Assembly: GCA_017999915.1 (NCBI GenBank)
Contig: JAGNKX010000001.1
Coordinates: forward strand, 558,001-622,000
Origin: Spirochaetota bacterium
Lineage (GTDB): Bacteria; Spirochaetota; UBA4802; UBA5550
DNA: 64,000 bases
Reading direction: 5' to 3'
Shown: piece after piece, positions 1 to 9,561 of the stretch
Layout: every line of letters begins with the position of its first letter
Position numbering within the stretch: position 1 is the stretch's first letter
The notes under the pieces: model-generated
Seen by the model: the letters and a program-made list of their open reading frames with translations, nothing else
The model's database searches: none
What the model was told of the DNA's origin: nothing
Translations under genes and position numbers: made by a program

Positions 1-554
1 ACTTCTTCGACGGTAAATGTCTGCTTCTTAAATATTCGTTCGAGCTGAAGGTTTTTCAGCTTCAGCACATTGGCCACCTTGTCTCTAAGGAGCTTCATAT
101 CAAAAACATCACCGGCCCGGATGCCGATGCGGAGGCATTTGTCGGAGTAGCTCGGTCCGATACCCCGCACGGTCGTTCCGATCTTCTTGGACCGAAACTC
201 CTCCATTGCCTCATCATAGGCTTTGTGATAGGGCAGGATGAGATGGGCCGCATCGGATATGAGCAGGCGTTTCCTGACATCATAGCCTTCCTGCTCAAGC
301 GATTCAATCTCATTGATGAGCTGGAGGGGATCAACGACAACCCCGTTGCCGACGACACATTGCTTGTCTTTATGAAGGATTCCCGACGGAACAAGATGAA
401 AGATATACTTTTTATCCTGCACGACGACCGTATGACCGGCATTGGCGCCACCCTGATAGCGCACGATGATATCGCTATCCCTGGTGTAATAATCGATCAT
501 CTTGGCTTTTCCCTCATCGCCCCACTGCGTCCCCATGATTACCTTACAGCTCAT
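1..554 (-). CDS. purA: Adenylosuccinate synthetase, N-terminal part (runs off window)
   Basis: PurA joins IMP and aspartate using GTP to give adenylosuccinate, the first committed step to AMP, in the cytosol. Reading the minus strand from 554 gives MSCKVIMGTQWGDEGKAK, then a YQGGANAGHTVV segment. These carry the GDEGK loop with the catalytic Asp and the GHT His that define the family. The loop reads GDEGKAK where most bacteria have GDEGKGK. The ATG at 554 gives a normal-length N-terminus; a GTG lies directly upstream. About 184 residues are inside the window and the C-terminal half lies beyond base 1. The frame is open throughout. The identification is secure from the N-terminal motifs alone. 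Confidence 0.95.
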   Translation of the reverse strand, partial: MSCKVIMGTQWGDEGKAKMIDYYTRDSDIIVRYQGGANAGHTVVVQDKKYIFHLVPSGILHKDKQCVVGNGVVVDPLQLINEIESLEQEGYDVRKRLLISDAAHLILPYHKAYDEAMEEFRSKKIGTTVRGIGPSYSDKCLRIGIRAGDVFDMKLLRDKVANVLKLKNLQLERIFKKQTFTVEE

Positions 555-948
555 CACCGCACCCGATTACTTGTCAGTGTTGATAGTTCACCATTTACTG
601 CTGTGATTTCTATCGTTCTTAAAGCAGACTGACATCATAAAATATCACAAACAAAAATAACAAGCCTTTTTCAGGCACTATTCATTTATTAATACAGTGA
701 AAAATCATAAATGATTGAATGATGATATATCATGAAGATACAACTTCGCAATGAATTTTGAGCAAATTATGTCGCAAATGATCACCGGACAAATTGAAAA
801 TGGGGCATTCTTTCCAGACTAATCCAAAAACCAGTCTTGTTAGTTATATTTCAAACTATGGGTAGTGAAAAATGCTAAATTACTGAATGACACTTGCCGA
901 TATATAGAATAAGACAACTTTGCCCTTTCGGGCAGTACGGGAAAAAGG
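555..948. other. Intergenic region between divergent purA and LysM gene
   Basis: This AT-rich stretch of 394 bases lies between two divergently transcribed genes, so it should hold promoters in both directions. On plus a -35/-10 pair is visible (listed separately). A short GCCC-TTTC-GGGC hairpin at about 922-933 would lie in the leader of the plus-strand gene. No ORF with coding character and no recognisable RNA gene was seen. Confidence 0.6.
880..908 (+). promoter_or_regulatory. Putative sigma-70 type promoter for the LysM gene
   Basis: TTACTG (880-885), a 17-base spacer and TATAGA (903-908) match the -35/-10 pattern at the ideal spacing. They sit about 40 bases upstream of the start codon. 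Assigned by eye only. Confidence 0.45.
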
Positions 949-1824
949 ATGTTTACCGTGTCTAACAGGGATGTTATTCTGCAGATATCCATTGCTGCAT
1001 TATTCTGCATTTTCATTTTTCCATGCACTATTTATTCTCAATCTGAAGTGAGAATAAATTACAAAACAGACGAATACCATTCTCATAACAATGTGACATA
1101 TGACTCATATGAGAATTATCGTGCTGACAGGGATCGTTACGACCATAGCAAACCCACGATATTACGAGATAAACAGCGTGCCCCGAACACTCGTTCTTCA
1201 CGTTCCTGCAGGCAATGCCCGAGTTATAATCCAAAGAAAAAACATTATATCACCTATACAATTCGTAAAGGCGACACCCTGACCGCCATTGCCAGAAAAA
1301 ATCAAATTTCCATTTCATCACTGCGATCCATGAATCGCATAACCCCTTTAAGCATTCTCAAAAAGGGAATGGTGTTGAAAATACCTGTTAAACAGTCATT
1401 ATCCGTTCCGTTAGAAAAACAGATGTTATCCTGTACAGATAAAAAAAAACCGTCTGAAAGGCCGTTCTTTCAATGGCCGATAAAAAGTGTCATCGATTAT
1501 CGACATGATGGCTTAAATGGAGTCAAGTCTATCGGTATCATTATAACCGGCAAACCAGGTGCAACTGTACATTCCTCTGCTCCGGGAACAGTGAAAAAAA
1601 TTGGAAGAATGAGAGGTTTTGGCAATTATATTGTCATCAGTCATCCCGGACGGTTTTCCACGGTTTATTCAAACTTAGACATTATCATGGTCAGCATCGG
1701 TGATTCAGTACCTGCCGGTAATGCCATAGGCAAGATCAATGCAGCTGAAAAAAAGATTCATTTCCAAATTGATCAGGCGGGAAAGCCTGAAAACCCTCTT
1801 CAGTATCTTCCCAAAAAAATTTAA
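949..1824 (+). CDS. LysM protein with degenerate M23 (LytM) domain
   Basis: This is a probable envelope protein of 291 residues that binds peptidoglycan. A hydrophobic N-terminal segment (about residues 8-28) ends in a likely signal-peptide site. A low-complexity polar linker follows, then one LysM repeat (about 101-147, YTIRKGDTLTAIA...) and a LytM-like beta domain (about 190-288). The domain has the family fold pattern, but the zinc ligands look lost. The HxGxD segment reads SIGII, the usual HL after the tyrosine is NL, and the HxHF motif reads KIHF. It should therefore be non-catalytic, like the EnvC/NlpD activators of amidases. The ATG at 949 is used here. An in-frame GTG at 958 has a better-spaced AAGGA and may be the true start. 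The gene is monocistronic with its own promoter. Confidence 0.85.
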   Translation: MFTVSNRDVILQISIAALFCIFIFPCTIYSQSEVRINYKTDEYHSHNNVTYDSYENYRADRDRYDHSKPTILRDKQRAPNTRSSRSCRQCPSYNPKKKHYITYTIRKGDTLTAIARKNQISISSLRSMNRITPLSILKKGMVLKIPVKQSLSVPLEKQMLSCTDKKKPSERPFFQWPIKSVIDYRHDGLNGVKSIGIIITGKPGATVHSSAPGTVKKIGRMRGFGNYIVISHPGRFSTVYSNLDIIMVSIGDSVPAGNAIGKINAAEKKIHFQIDQAGKPENPLQYLPKKI

Positions 1825-1912
1825 TTTTTTTATTTATTGAAATGATTTTCCCACCAGAATTTATTGACTAACACGGCGTTTAACAGTATTATCTTTCATA
1901 GGTACATGTTAT

Positions 1913-2194
1913 ATGGATCCAAAAAAAATCAACGTAAAAGATTTAACATCTGTTTATCGGGAACTGCAGAAGGGCTCGGAAACCTCCATAGGTAATTATC
2001 TCTTCAAGGGATTAAGAATTCAGATTAGCAAGTACAAATCATCTGGAACCGAGCGCTATATGCGGCTGTACAACAAAAGACGAAATGACGGCTTATGCAT
2101 CCGGTGCGGCAACAAGGTCACGAAAAGAAATCCCCATACGGGCAAGCTATACCGGCTATGTGAATATCATCGGGAAATAACAGACCGGAGATAA
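1913..2194 (+). CDS. Small CxxC...CxxH zinc-finger-like protein, unknown function
   Basis: A basic protein of 93 residues that I cannot assign to a named family. The C-terminal third has C62-x2-C65-x17-C83-x2-H86, a spacing typical of a single structural zinc site. It is surrounded by Arg/Lys, including a YMRLYNKRRNDGLC lead-in and a YRLCEYHRE end. The arrangement recalls short treble-clef or HNH-like zinc modules without nuclease residues, so nucleic-acid or protein binding is plausible but not shown. It lies downstream of the LysM gene on the same strand, 88 bases away, and faces the minus-strand 6S candidate. Coding is supported by the conserved-looking zinc motif. Confidence 0.65.
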   Translation: MDPKKINVKDLTSVYRELQKGSETSIGNYLFKGLRIQISKYKSSGTERYMRLYNKRRNDGLCIRCGNKVTKRNPHTGKLYRLCEYHREITDRR

Positions 2195-2200
2195 CAATTA

Positions 2201-2398
2201 ACCTATATTCCCTGCCACCGGGACCTGTTTCCCCCTTCAAAGAACCCGTTCATTCTCTTTTGATAGACAAGATAAAAACCGGAATAACAGGAACGTCCTG
2301 ATAGATCCCGATTGATTTTGTTTAAATCTGCCATATAGTAGTGAACACCTCCATCCCCTTGAGGACCGGACCTCGCCGAACACACAATATCCGAACTC
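2201..2398 (-). ncRNA. ssrS: Probable 6S RNA
   Basis: 6S RNA mimics an open promoter and sequesters housekeeping RNA polymerase. The minus strand of this gap shows the family's hallmarks at the right distances. TGTTCGG lies near the 5' end (complement of 2376-2382), followed by a GGTCCGGTCCTC segment. Near the 3' end a GGGTTC...GAAGGGGG stretch (2231-2247) precedes CAGGTCCCGGTGGCA (about 2213-2227). This follows the order of the E. coli GGGUUCAAGGG...CAGCCUGCGGCGGCA 3' end. UGUU can pair with GGCA as in the known closing stem, and TATT/AATA extends it. The length of about 198 nt fits. A weak TTGCAG-17-CATAGG promoter precedes it. No fold was computed. An overlapping 76-codon frame here is judged spurious. 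Confidence 0.55.
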
Positions 2399-2475
2399 CT
2401 AAGCCCTATGATCGATATTCGGATTGCCTGCAATATTGATAAAGAATTTTCATTTTGGTGTTGATGATACTGGTA

Positions 2476-3318
2476 TCATTCAAAATCCATTGAAAGATCA
2501 AAGGCCTGCACCGAATGAGTGAGGGATCCCATGGAAATATAATCAACATCAAGTCCGGAAATTTCTTTAATACGATCCTCTGTCATGTTGCCGGAAACCT
2601 CTATCCTTGCTTTCTTGCCGATCAGTTCAACAGCCGCCTTCATCGTGGCTCCATCCATGTTGTCGAGCATGATAATATCAGTTCCGGATGCCACTGCCTC
2701 AGCAACATCTTCCAGGCTTTCTGTCTCAACTTCAACCGTGTATTGGGACCCATAGTGCTCACGGACCAGCTGCACGGCCCTTTCTATGCTCCCGGCCGCT
2801 CTGATGTGATTATCCTTTATCATGACCATATCATAGAGACCCATGCGATGGTTGACGCCGCCCCCGCTTTTAACCGCGTATTTATCGAGTTTCCGGAAGC
2901 CCGGCAAGGTCTTCCTGGTATCCAGGAGCTGTATGTTCGTGCCGGTCAACGTCGAAACAACCTTCGCTGTGCGCGTTGCTATGGCGGTCATGCGCTGGAT
3001 AAAATTAAGCACGATCCTTTCGCCGGAGAGAACGCTGATCGTCGGACCTGCCACCGTCATGACCCTATCATTTTTTCGGATTGTATCCCCATCCCGCACC
3101 AGAGGCGTCACCGACACCTTGGGATCAATGATTTCATATACGATCCGGGCCACATCAGAGCCGCAAAAGATGCCCACATCCTTGGAAGCTATGATACCGT
3201 AAGCAATGTCACCTTTATTAAAAATTGCCTGCGACGTAATGTCTCCGCCGCCGATATCCTCTGCGATGGCAAGACCCACCAGTTTCTCAATATCGCTCTT
3301 CTGTATCGTTTCACTCAT
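2476..3318 (-). CDS. nadC: Nicotinate-nucleotide pyrophosphorylase (carboxylating)
   Basis: NadC converts quinolinate and PRPP to nicotinate mononucleotide in NAD synthesis. The 280-residue product has the usual length and all family blocks. These are EDIGGGDITS at about 20, NFIQRMTAIAT (about 106), LDTRKTLPGFRKLDKYAV with the PRPP/quinolinate-binding Arg and Lys, GGGVNHRMGLYDMVMIKDNH, VEVETESLEDV, MLDNM, and the C-terminal VSGNMTEDRI...YISMGSLTHS. No nadA or nadB is in the window, so the precursor genes must lie elsewhere. It is separated from uvrB upstream by 98 bases and may share its transcript. The 6S candidate lies downstream on the same strand. Confidence 0.97.
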   Translation of the reverse strand: MSETIQKSDIEKLVGLAIAEDIGGGDITSQAIFNKGDIAYGIIASKDVGIFCGSDVARIVYEIIDPKVSVTPLVRDGDTIRKNDRVMTVAGPTISVLSGERIVLNFIQRMTAIATRTAKVVSTLTGTNIQLLDTRKTLPGFRKLDKYAVKSGGGVNHRMGLYDMVMIKDNHIRAAGSIERAVQLVREHYGSQYTVEVETESLEDVAEAVASGTDIIMLDNMDGATMKAAVELIGKKARIEVSGNMTEDRIKEISGLDVDYISMGSLTHSVQAFDLSMDFE

Positions 3319-3416
3319 GGCATAACCCTGGCTGATTAATATGCAAATATTCCACCATGCTTTTCTACTTTATCAATACTATACTATTCATGAAAAATCA
3401 TTACAATACGATCCGA

Positions 3417-5426
3417 TTATGCTTCAGTCTTCTCAAGGAGCTCTATTTTCTTTTCAATATCGAGCATCTGGTCGCGTAATACCGCGGCTTTTTCGAATTC
3501 GAGATCATCCGCCGCCTTGAGCATTTCATCACGAATGGAATCCAGCGCCTCTTTCAGTTTCTTTACATTGTTGCTCTGGTAGGCCGCTCCGTATTCGGCG
3601 ACCATATCCGCGTAGCGGCTTTCATCATGGTACTCGCGCTCTATGATATCAACGATATCCTTGGTGATGCTCTCCGGTGTTATGTTGTGCTCCCGGTTGT
3701 AATGTTCCTGGATCGTCCTCCGACGATTCGTTTCATCGATGGTCCGGCGCATTGAATCAGTCATGGTATCAGCATAGAGTAGCACCGTGCCGTTTATGTT
3801 TCTCGCCGCGCGGCCGGCGGTCTGAATGAGGGAGCGCGTCGAGCGGAGGAATCCTTCCTTGTCAGCGTCGAGGATCGCGACCAGCGAAACCTCAGGCAGG
3901 TCCAGCCCTTCGCGAAGAAGGTTGATTCCCACCAGGCAATCGAACAAGCCGATGCGGAGGTCCCTGATGATCTCAACGCGCTCAATGGTATTGATTTCCG
4001 AATGGAGATACTTCGCCCTGATCCCCACTTCCTCGAAATATCTGGTGAGGTCCTCGGCCATCTTTTTCGTGAGCGTAGTCACCAGCACCCTCTCGTGCCG
4101 TCCGGCGCGCGTATTGATCTCGCCGATCAGGTCGTCCACCTGGGTTTTCGCCGGCCTGACCTCGATCACCGGATCGACGAGACCAGTGGGCCGTATTACC
4201 TGCTCAACGACGTTTCCGCTTTTTTCGAGCTCATATTCAGCCGGAGTGGCGGATACGAACACCACCTGGTTTATCATCTTCTCGAACTCCTCGAAATAGA
4301 GGGGCCTGTTATCAAGGGCCGAAGGGAGCCTGAAACCGAATTCGACCAGGTTCGTCTTGCGCGCCCGGTCTCCCTCGTACATACCCCGCACCTGCGGCAC
4401 GGTCACATGGGATTCATCGATGAACATCAGGTAGTTGCCCCTGAAATAATCGAGGAGGCACGAAGGCCGCTCCCCGGCCTTGCGGCGGGAGATGATGCGC
4501 GAATAATTCTCGATCCCGCTGCAATATCCCATCTCAGCGAGCATCTCCATGTCATACCTGGTCCTGCTTTCCAGCCGCTGCGCCTCGACGAGCTTGTTCA
4601 GTTTTGTAAGCACCGCCAGGCGGGACTGGAGCTCTTCCTCTATGAGGCTGATCGTTTCTTTCATTTCATCCATGGATGACACGAAATGCTTGGCCGGATA
4701 GATATAGCATTCCTTTACTTTTCCAATGACAGCCCCGGTGACCGGATTGATCCGGGATATACTTTCTATCTGGTCGCCGAAAAATTCGATCCGGTACGCC
4801 TCCCTCTGCAGATAGGCAGGGAATATCTCCACAACGTCGCCGCGGGCCCGGAAGGTGCCCCTGATGAAGGATATGTTATTACGGTCATAATAGATCGATA
4901 CCAGCCGCCTGAGCAGGTTGTCCCGCTCCATTTCATCTCCGGTATGAATTCGTATGTGGGACCGGTCAAAATCCTCGGGAGTGCCCAATCCATAAATGCA
5001 CGATACCGAAGAAACCACTATGACGTCATTCCGTTCAAGGATCGACGAGGTGGCCTTAAGCCTCAGCCGGTCAATCTCGTCATTTATGGAAGCGTCCTTT
5101 TCGATATAGAGATCCGACGACACAACATAGGCCTCAGGCTGATAATAGTCGTAGTACGAAACGAAATATTCCACGGCATTGTCAGGAAAAAATTCTGAGA
5201 ATTCCCTGTAGAGCTGCGCCGCCAGAGTCTTATTGTGGGTCAGCACCAGGGTCGGCATCCTGACCTCTTCAATGACCTTGGCCATGGTGAAGGTCTTTCC
5301 CGATCCGGTGACGCCGAGAAGGGTCTGAAATTTCTCGCCCTTGCGGATACCCGCGATAAGGTCATTGATCGCCCTTTCCTGGTCCCCGGAGGGCTTGAAT
5401 CGTGATACTACGTTAAATTCCGCCAT
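3417..5426 (-). CDS. uvrB: UvrABC excinuclease subunit B
   Basis: UvrB is the damage-verifying helicase-like core of bacterial nucleotide excision repair. It is loaded by UvrA and recruits UvrC. The 669-residue protein is full length. It shows a Walker A (GVTGSGKT, about 40), the beta-hairpin ([11 protein letters not shown], about 92-102), motif II DESH, motif [11 protein letters not shown], and the C-terminal UVR coiled-coil domain (about 625-662) that contacts UvrC. Its start lies 9 bases after the stop of the upstream HD-GYP gene, so it is probably co-transcribed with that signalling protein and perhaps translationally coupled. uvrA and uvrC are not in the window. Confidence 0.98.
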   Translation of the reverse strand: MAEFNVVSRFKPSGDQERAINDLIAGIRKGEKFQTLLGVTGSGKTFTMAKVIEEVRMPTLVLTHNKTLAAQLYREFSEFFPDNAVEYFVSYYDYYQPEAYVVSSDLYIEKDASINDEIDRLRLKATSSILERNDVIVVSSVSCIYGLGTPEDFDRSHIRIHTGDEMERDNLLRRLVSIYYDRNNISFIRGTFRARGDVVEIFPAYLQREAYRIEFFGDQIESISRINPVTGAVIGKVKECYIYPAKHFVSSMDEMKETISLIEEELQSRLAVLTKLNKLVEAQRLESRTRYDMEMLAEMGYCSGIENYSRIISRRKAGERPSCLLDYFRGNYLMFIDESHVTVPQVRGMYEGDRARKTNLVEFGFRLPSALDNRPLYFEEFEKMINQVVFVSATPAEYELEKSGNVVEQVIRPTGLVDPVIEVRPAKTQVDDLIGEINTRAGRHERVLVTTLTKKMAEDLTRYFEEVGIRAKYLHSEINTIERVEIIRDLRIGLFDCLVGINLLREGLDLPEVSLVAILDADKEGFLRSTRSLIQTAGRAARNINGTVLLYADTMTDSMRRTIDETNRRRTIQEHYNREHNITPESITKDIVDIIEREYHDESRYADMVAEYGAAYQSNNVKKLKEALDSIRDEMLKAADDLEFEKAAVLRDQMLDIEKKIELLEKTEA

Positions 5427-5435
5427 ACTATCTCA

Positions 5436-7325
5436 CTATTCTTCCCTGATAATATCCATGAAAACATTGACAATAGAAGGATCAAAAAGAATTCCGCCAT
5501 TTGATTTCATGAAGCCGGTTGCATCATCCCGCTGTAATCCCTTCCGGTAGGGCCTGTCAGCGGAGATGGCGTCCCAGACATCGGCCACGGTAATTATCCT
5601 GCTCTCAAGGGGTATTTCGTCGCCTCGGCGGCTCTCCGGATAACCCCCTCCGTCCCAGTGCTCATGGTGATACAGAATCCCCGGCACTATTTTATTATAC
5701 GATGGAATATCCCCTATGATCCGGGCCCCTATGCCGGGATGCTCCTTGATGACGGCATATTCCTCGGCGGTGAGCTTCCCCGGCTTGTCAAGGATGAGTT
5801 CGGAAACGGCAATCTTGCCGATATCATGGAGAATCGCCGAAAAGGTGACTGTCCGCACGATCTCTTCGGGCATGCTCAGCCGGTACGCGATCTTTTCCGA
5901 ATAGGTGGCGACCCGTTCGCTGTGACCCGCTGTCCATTTTGACTTCGCGTCTATCGAGCGCGTGAGGGCCAGAAGGATTCCCACCAGGAGCTGTTCCTTC
6001 TCCTCAAAGGCCCTGATGCTCTGGAGCGCGATCCCCACCTGGTCTGCCAGCATGGTAATGGATTCCATCTCACGCGGTGAAAAGCCATTCTGTTCATCTC
6101 TTGCCAGCACCAGGGAGCCAAGGTACTGTTCCTCCATGTAAACCGGGACATTGATCCCGGTTCCTCGTTTACTGCCCAGGAGCCCTTCCATGACCTCGCG
6201 GTATTGCGATCCTTCATCCTGAAGACTGAATTGCCTTATTCGCTCCATTTCCTTCCGGTCAATGCTGTTAAAAGGCACGAAAGGTTTTTCCGCCAGAAGC
6301 CCCTCCACAGGGTCCTGATAGCGCGAAAGCAGGTCGAAGCCTTTCTTTTCATCATTGTACAGCGCCATTGCTATGGAACTGCTGTTAAAGAGGGATGACA
6401 CCAGACCAATGACCCTCTCCAGCAGATCGCTCCTTGAAATCGATGAAAGAACGGCCTTGTCAATCTTATTCATGGTTTCCATGGTCTTCATGCGATGTTC
6501 GATTTCCCGGACATGGCCGTCAATCTTGTGAGTCATGGTATTCAATGATTCAGAGAGAACGCCTATCTCATCACTCCTGTCCATGGTGAACTGGCGTCCC
6601 GTAACGCCGGCAGCGCGGTCCCGCGCCACCTCCGAAAGCATCTTTATCGGCCTGGCGATGCGGTAGGCAAAGATTTTCCCGAGAACAATGGATATCACGA
6701 GCAGCAGAGATGCAAAGATGACAATCCGATGCACATTCTTTTTGATGAAGGATGCCAACCCTTCCCGGTTCATTTCCAGGTTCACGACATAAGCGTACTT
6801 CGCTTTCCGAAGAGGCAGGAGAAACATTATGGAAACACGATCGCTCTGCCCGAAAAAGAGGCGCGAGGAATGGAATATTCTCTCCTTGAGGGTTCTGTTC
6901 AAATGATGCACTTCAGAGGAGGGCGCCGGCTCTTCCCTGAAAACAGAATTGGCGTCGCTGTATATTCTTTTCCATGAATGTCCCCGGCGATCGTGATAGT
7001 AGATAGTGGGCTTGATTGTCCCGAATGTCGAAAATGATGTTTTCAGGACGAGATTGTATAACCTTGTCAGATCATCATTCCTCTTGTTTATCAGCTCAAA
7101 AATAAAGTCCTCACCCTTGGTGCCGGTTATTTCCTTGAATATCGGCACAGCGGTTTCATAGGCCATATCGATTTCTCTTTGAGTGGAGCCTATGGTATAG
7201 AGAATAAAGGTCACGTATCCGATGACAATTCCGAATATGACAAAATAAAGGGTTATCTTTATCCCCAGGGATACTCGGATACGCTGGATAATGAATTTTG
7301 CTAACGTTCTCATGGGCTGCATCAT
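5436..7325 (-). CDS. Membrane HD-GYP phosphodiesterase with HAMP and GAF-like region
   Basis: A predicted inner-membrane c-di-GMP phosphodiesterase of 629 residues. A first membrane helix (about 22-46) and a second (about 200-222) enclose an extracytoplasmic sensor region. Next come a HAMP segment (about 222-275), a coiled linker, a GAF-like domain (about 290-430) and an HD-GYP domain (about 440-620). The catalytic signature is complete: HDIGKIAV, the HHEHWDGGGYP motif and ITVADVWDA. It is therefore probably active. It sits between the polysaccharide deacetylase (21 bases upstream) and uvrB (9 bases downstream), so an envelope or motility output is an inference. The sensed ligand is unknown. 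Confidence 0.9.
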   Translation of the reverse strand: MMQPMRTLAKFIIQRIRVSLGIKITLYFVIFGIVIGYVTFILYTIGSTQREIDMAYETAVPIFKEITGTKGEDFIFELINKRNDDLTRLYNLVLKTSFSTFGTIKPTIYYHDRRGHSWKRIYSDANSVFREEPAPSSEVHHLNRTLKERIFHSSRLFFGQSDRVSIMFLLPLRKAKYAYVVNLEMNREGLASFIKKNVHRIVIFASLLLVISIVLGKIFAYRIARPIKMLSEVARDRAAGVTGRQFTMDRSDEIGVLSESLNTMTHKIDGHVREIEHRMKTMETMNKIDKAVLSSISRSDLLERVIGLVSSLFNSSSIAMALYNDEKKGFDLLSRYQDPVEGLLAEKPFVPFNSIDRKEMERIRQFSLQDEGSQYREVMEGLLGSKRGTGINVPVYMEEQYLGSLVLARDEQNGFSPREMESITMLADQVGIALQSIRAFEEKEQLLVGILLALTRSIDAKSKWTAGHSERVATYSEKIAYRLSMPEEIVRTVTFSAILHDIGKIAVSELILDKPGKLTAEEYAVIKEHPGIGARIIGDIPSYNKIVPGILYHHEHWDGGGYPESRRGDEIPLESRIITVADVWDAISADRPYRKGLQRDDATGFMKSNGGILFDPSIVNVFMDIIREE

Positions 7326-7346
7326 ACATCAGTATGATATGTTTTG

Positions 7347-8225
7347 TTATGACAGAGATATAACTTTTTCAAGATTTTTTAAAAATCTTTTCTGCATCAG
7401 CCTGTTCCGGACAAAGGGGGTCTTATTGATCATGATTTCCATTGAATGAAAAAGAAGAACCAGTACTGGATTTCCATAGAGTCTGGTCATTTCCTTGATT
7501 ACCCTTTTCTGCTCCCACACGGTCATGTGGGTGGGCCTGAGCCAGTTGTAAAAGAGCCAGTTATCGGGTAAAAACCTTCCCATGATGCCGAACCTTTTTC
7601 CAAACACCGTCACCGGATATTCCATAATGCCGGCACTCATGCTTTTATCAGCGGCCGCATACAAGTCGCCACTGCTGATCCAATAGGGCTGCAGGGGAGC
7701 ACGGCTGTGATCAGGGCCGCCGATCCCTGACCAGTCGATGCCAGGCGTAACCGAGCTGTCGTAGCGATACCCCAGGTCATGGAGTATCCGTATTGTGTCA
7801 AGGTCTGCTCCATAGCGCGCCGCCCGGTACCAGATTGGACGAACTGAAAGCCTCTTCTCAATTAATTCGGTCAGGTTTTTTATTTTGGCATGTTCTGTGT
7901 TCGTATCATGGGCAAAGCAGGGAAATTCGGCCGATACCTTACCGGCCGGATCTTGGATCGTTACATTGGGTTCAATGTATTCCGAATGAAGGTGCGTGCC
8001 GATTATCGCTCCCTTTGCGATTTCCGATGAAAGCACCCGGCAGCAGGCATCGTCGCGAACCACTTCCGGTGAGACAAAATAGATCGGCTTGATGGAATGG
8101 AGATCCCAGAGGGGCCGCAACAGGGCAGGAATTCCCTCCGTGACGGATGTGAAGGTCAGAGGCGACGAGCGCCTCCATGAAATATCGCAATCCGGCTCAG
8201 TGTCAATGGTGACGTATAATTCCAT
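7347..8225 (-). CDS. Polysaccharide deacetylase (NodB-like) family protein
   Basis: A 292-residue member of the carbohydrate esterase 4 / NodB-fold group that removes N- or O-acetyl groups from sugar polymers. It begins with a TIDTEPDCD segment in place of TFDDGP. Also visible are GTHLHSE with metal-binding His, YRAARYGAD, a GYRYDSSVTPGIDW segment typical of motif 3-4, and LLFHSMEI near the end. The pattern matches deacetylases found beside glycosyltransferases in surface-polysaccharide clusters. Its start lies one base after the GT4 stop, so the two are almost certainly co-translated. There is no signal peptide, which suggests action on a cytoplasmic lipid-linked sugar. The substrate is unknown. 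Confidence 0.8.
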   Translation of the reverse strand: MELYVTIDTEPDCDISWRRSSPLTFTSVTEGIPALLRPLWDLHSIKPIYFVSPEVVRDDACCRVLSSEIAKGAIIGTHLHSEYIEPNVTIQDPAGKVSAEFPCFAHDTNTEHAKIKNLTELIEKRLSVRPIWYRAARYGADLDTIRILHDLGYRYDSSVTPGIDWSGIGGPDHSRAPLQPYWISSGDLYAAADKSMSAGIMEYPVTVFGKRFGIMGRFLPDNWLFYNWLRPTHMTVWEQKRVIKEMTRLYGNPVLVLLFHSMEIMINKTPFVRNRLMQKRFLKNLEKVISLS

Positions 8226-8226
8226 A

Positions 8227-9315
8227 TCATTGTCGCAGGAGAGAAATATAGTCCTGGATTACATGGTCCCAGTCGAACCGTTCCAGCGATATTTTAGGCG
8301 CTGAAACCTTATGGCTGATCAGGTGCCGCAGCTTGGCCCTGAGATCCACCACGTTTTGTTTCTCAAAAAAATACTTATCTTCTTTCAGGATAAAACGATG
8401 CCCGCCTATATCCGATACCAGTGGATAGCATCCGGCGCTGACTGCCTCGAGGACCGTCAAGCCAAAGCTCTCAAAGTAACTGGCTGATATGAAAATCGAC
8501 GCCTTGCCATATACGTTCTTCATTTCAGGGCTGTCGTTGTCGATCCATCCCAGGAATTTAACGGTCCGGCTCAAGCCATCGACGCGCGCCTTCTCCTTGA
8601 GATCCTCTCGATAGGGGCCGTCCCCGACGATCTCAACCTTCCAATCGCCCAGGTCCAATCCCTTCAGGGCCTCAAGGATATCCTGAACGCCCTTGTTGAA
8701 AAAGAGCCGTGTGACAATAAGAATCGTTTTGTCCTTCTTCAGGGGCTTAAACCTCTTTAAATCAAGACCATTGACTACGGTTACAAAGGTTCCATCCCGG
8801 GTGATCTCTTTTATTTTTTCAATGAGATAATCCGAGGGAGCAGTCACGCACTTCGCATGCTTGATGATTGTCTTCCAGGGTATTCCCAAAAACGGATAGA
8901 GCATGGCAAATCGATTATTGTGACCCAGCACATCGCTCCCGTGAGACGTGAGCACATAGGGAATGTTAAATCTCTTTTTAGCCCAGAGCGCCAGGACCCC
9001 TGTGGGTATGATGAAATGAGTATGATTAATATCATACCTGACCTTCCGAAGGCGTCTCAACAGGAAGAACCAGGCCGAAAGGAGATAGGTCAACTGCTCC
9101 CAGGGATGGCAAATCTCTATTTTAGACCGCCATGATTTGACACGGAATACATTGATGCCATCGATAATCTCGAAAGCGGGGAGGTCCTTGTAGCTCATGG
9201 TGACCACATCCACCTCGTGGCCATGCTCCACATATCCCCTGGCGATCTCAAGACAAACAGGGCTTGCCCCTCCGCCGATCGGGGTAAATTCATAGTTTAG
9301 GAATAATATCTTCAT
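8227..9315 (-). CDS. GT4-family glycosyltransferase
   Basis: A 362-residue GT-B fold retaining glycosyltransferase. The N-terminal half has the FTPIGGGASP glycine-rich loop and HTHFIIPTG...TSHGSDVLG acceptor-domain signatures. The C-terminal half has LIVTRLFFNKGV, VGDGPYREDL and SASYFESFGLTVLEA, which carries the E-x7-E nucleotide-sugar-binding motif. It probably adds a hexose to a lipid-linked surface glycan. It is the first gene of a four-gene minus-strand run (GT4, deacetylase, HD-GYP, uvrB) and lies opposite a 288-base divergent promoter region. Donor and acceptor sugars cannot be told from sequence. Confidence 0.9.
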   Translation of the reverse strand: MKILFLNYEFTPIGGGASPVCLEIARGYVEHGHEVDVVTMSYKDLPAFEIIDGINVFRVKSWRSKIEICHPWEQLTYLLSAWFFLLRRLRKVRYDINHTHFIIPTGVLALWAKKRFNIPYVLTSHGSDVLGHNNRFAMLYPFLGIPWKTIIKHAKCVTAPSDYLIEKIKEITRDGTFVTVVNGLDLKRFKPLKKDKTILIVTRLFFNKGVQDILEALKGLDLGDWKVEIVGDGPYREDLKEKARVDGLSRTVKFLGWIDNDSPEMKNVYGKASIFISASYFESFGLTVLEAVSAGCYPLVSDIGGHRFILKEDKYFFEKQNVVDLRAKLRHLISHKVSAPKISLERFDWDHVIQDYISLLRQ

Positions 9316-9561
9316 CGGGAAAAAACCTGTATCCTATACATTGCAGTAATATTCATGGAATTGTCATTAGCGGACTGGTAACATCCCATTTATAAAATAA
9401 AATATTCAATGAGGGACCCATAAACATTAAAGTCAGAATGACAATAATTTATTCAATAACATTTTTTTTCATTAAATCTCAAAACAGAGACAGTTAAGAA
9501 ACCTCAGTTTATAAGTTCATACAACTTTTTTCAAGAATAGTCCTGATAATGGATAAAAATC

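Noticed and set aside
225..632. 135-codon plus-strand frame over the start of purA
   Set aside because: It is the antisense of the PurA N-terminus, whose motifs are unmistakable on minus.
2203..2433. 76-codon minus-strand frame
   Set aside because: Composition is not protein-like and it covers the 6S RNA candidate with its conserved blocks.
2515..3339. Long 274-codon plus-strand frame
   Set aside because: Exact antisense shadow of nadC.
4002..5198. Two long plus-strand frames (225 and 170 codons)
   Set aside because: Antisense of uvrB; no independent motif or ribosome site.
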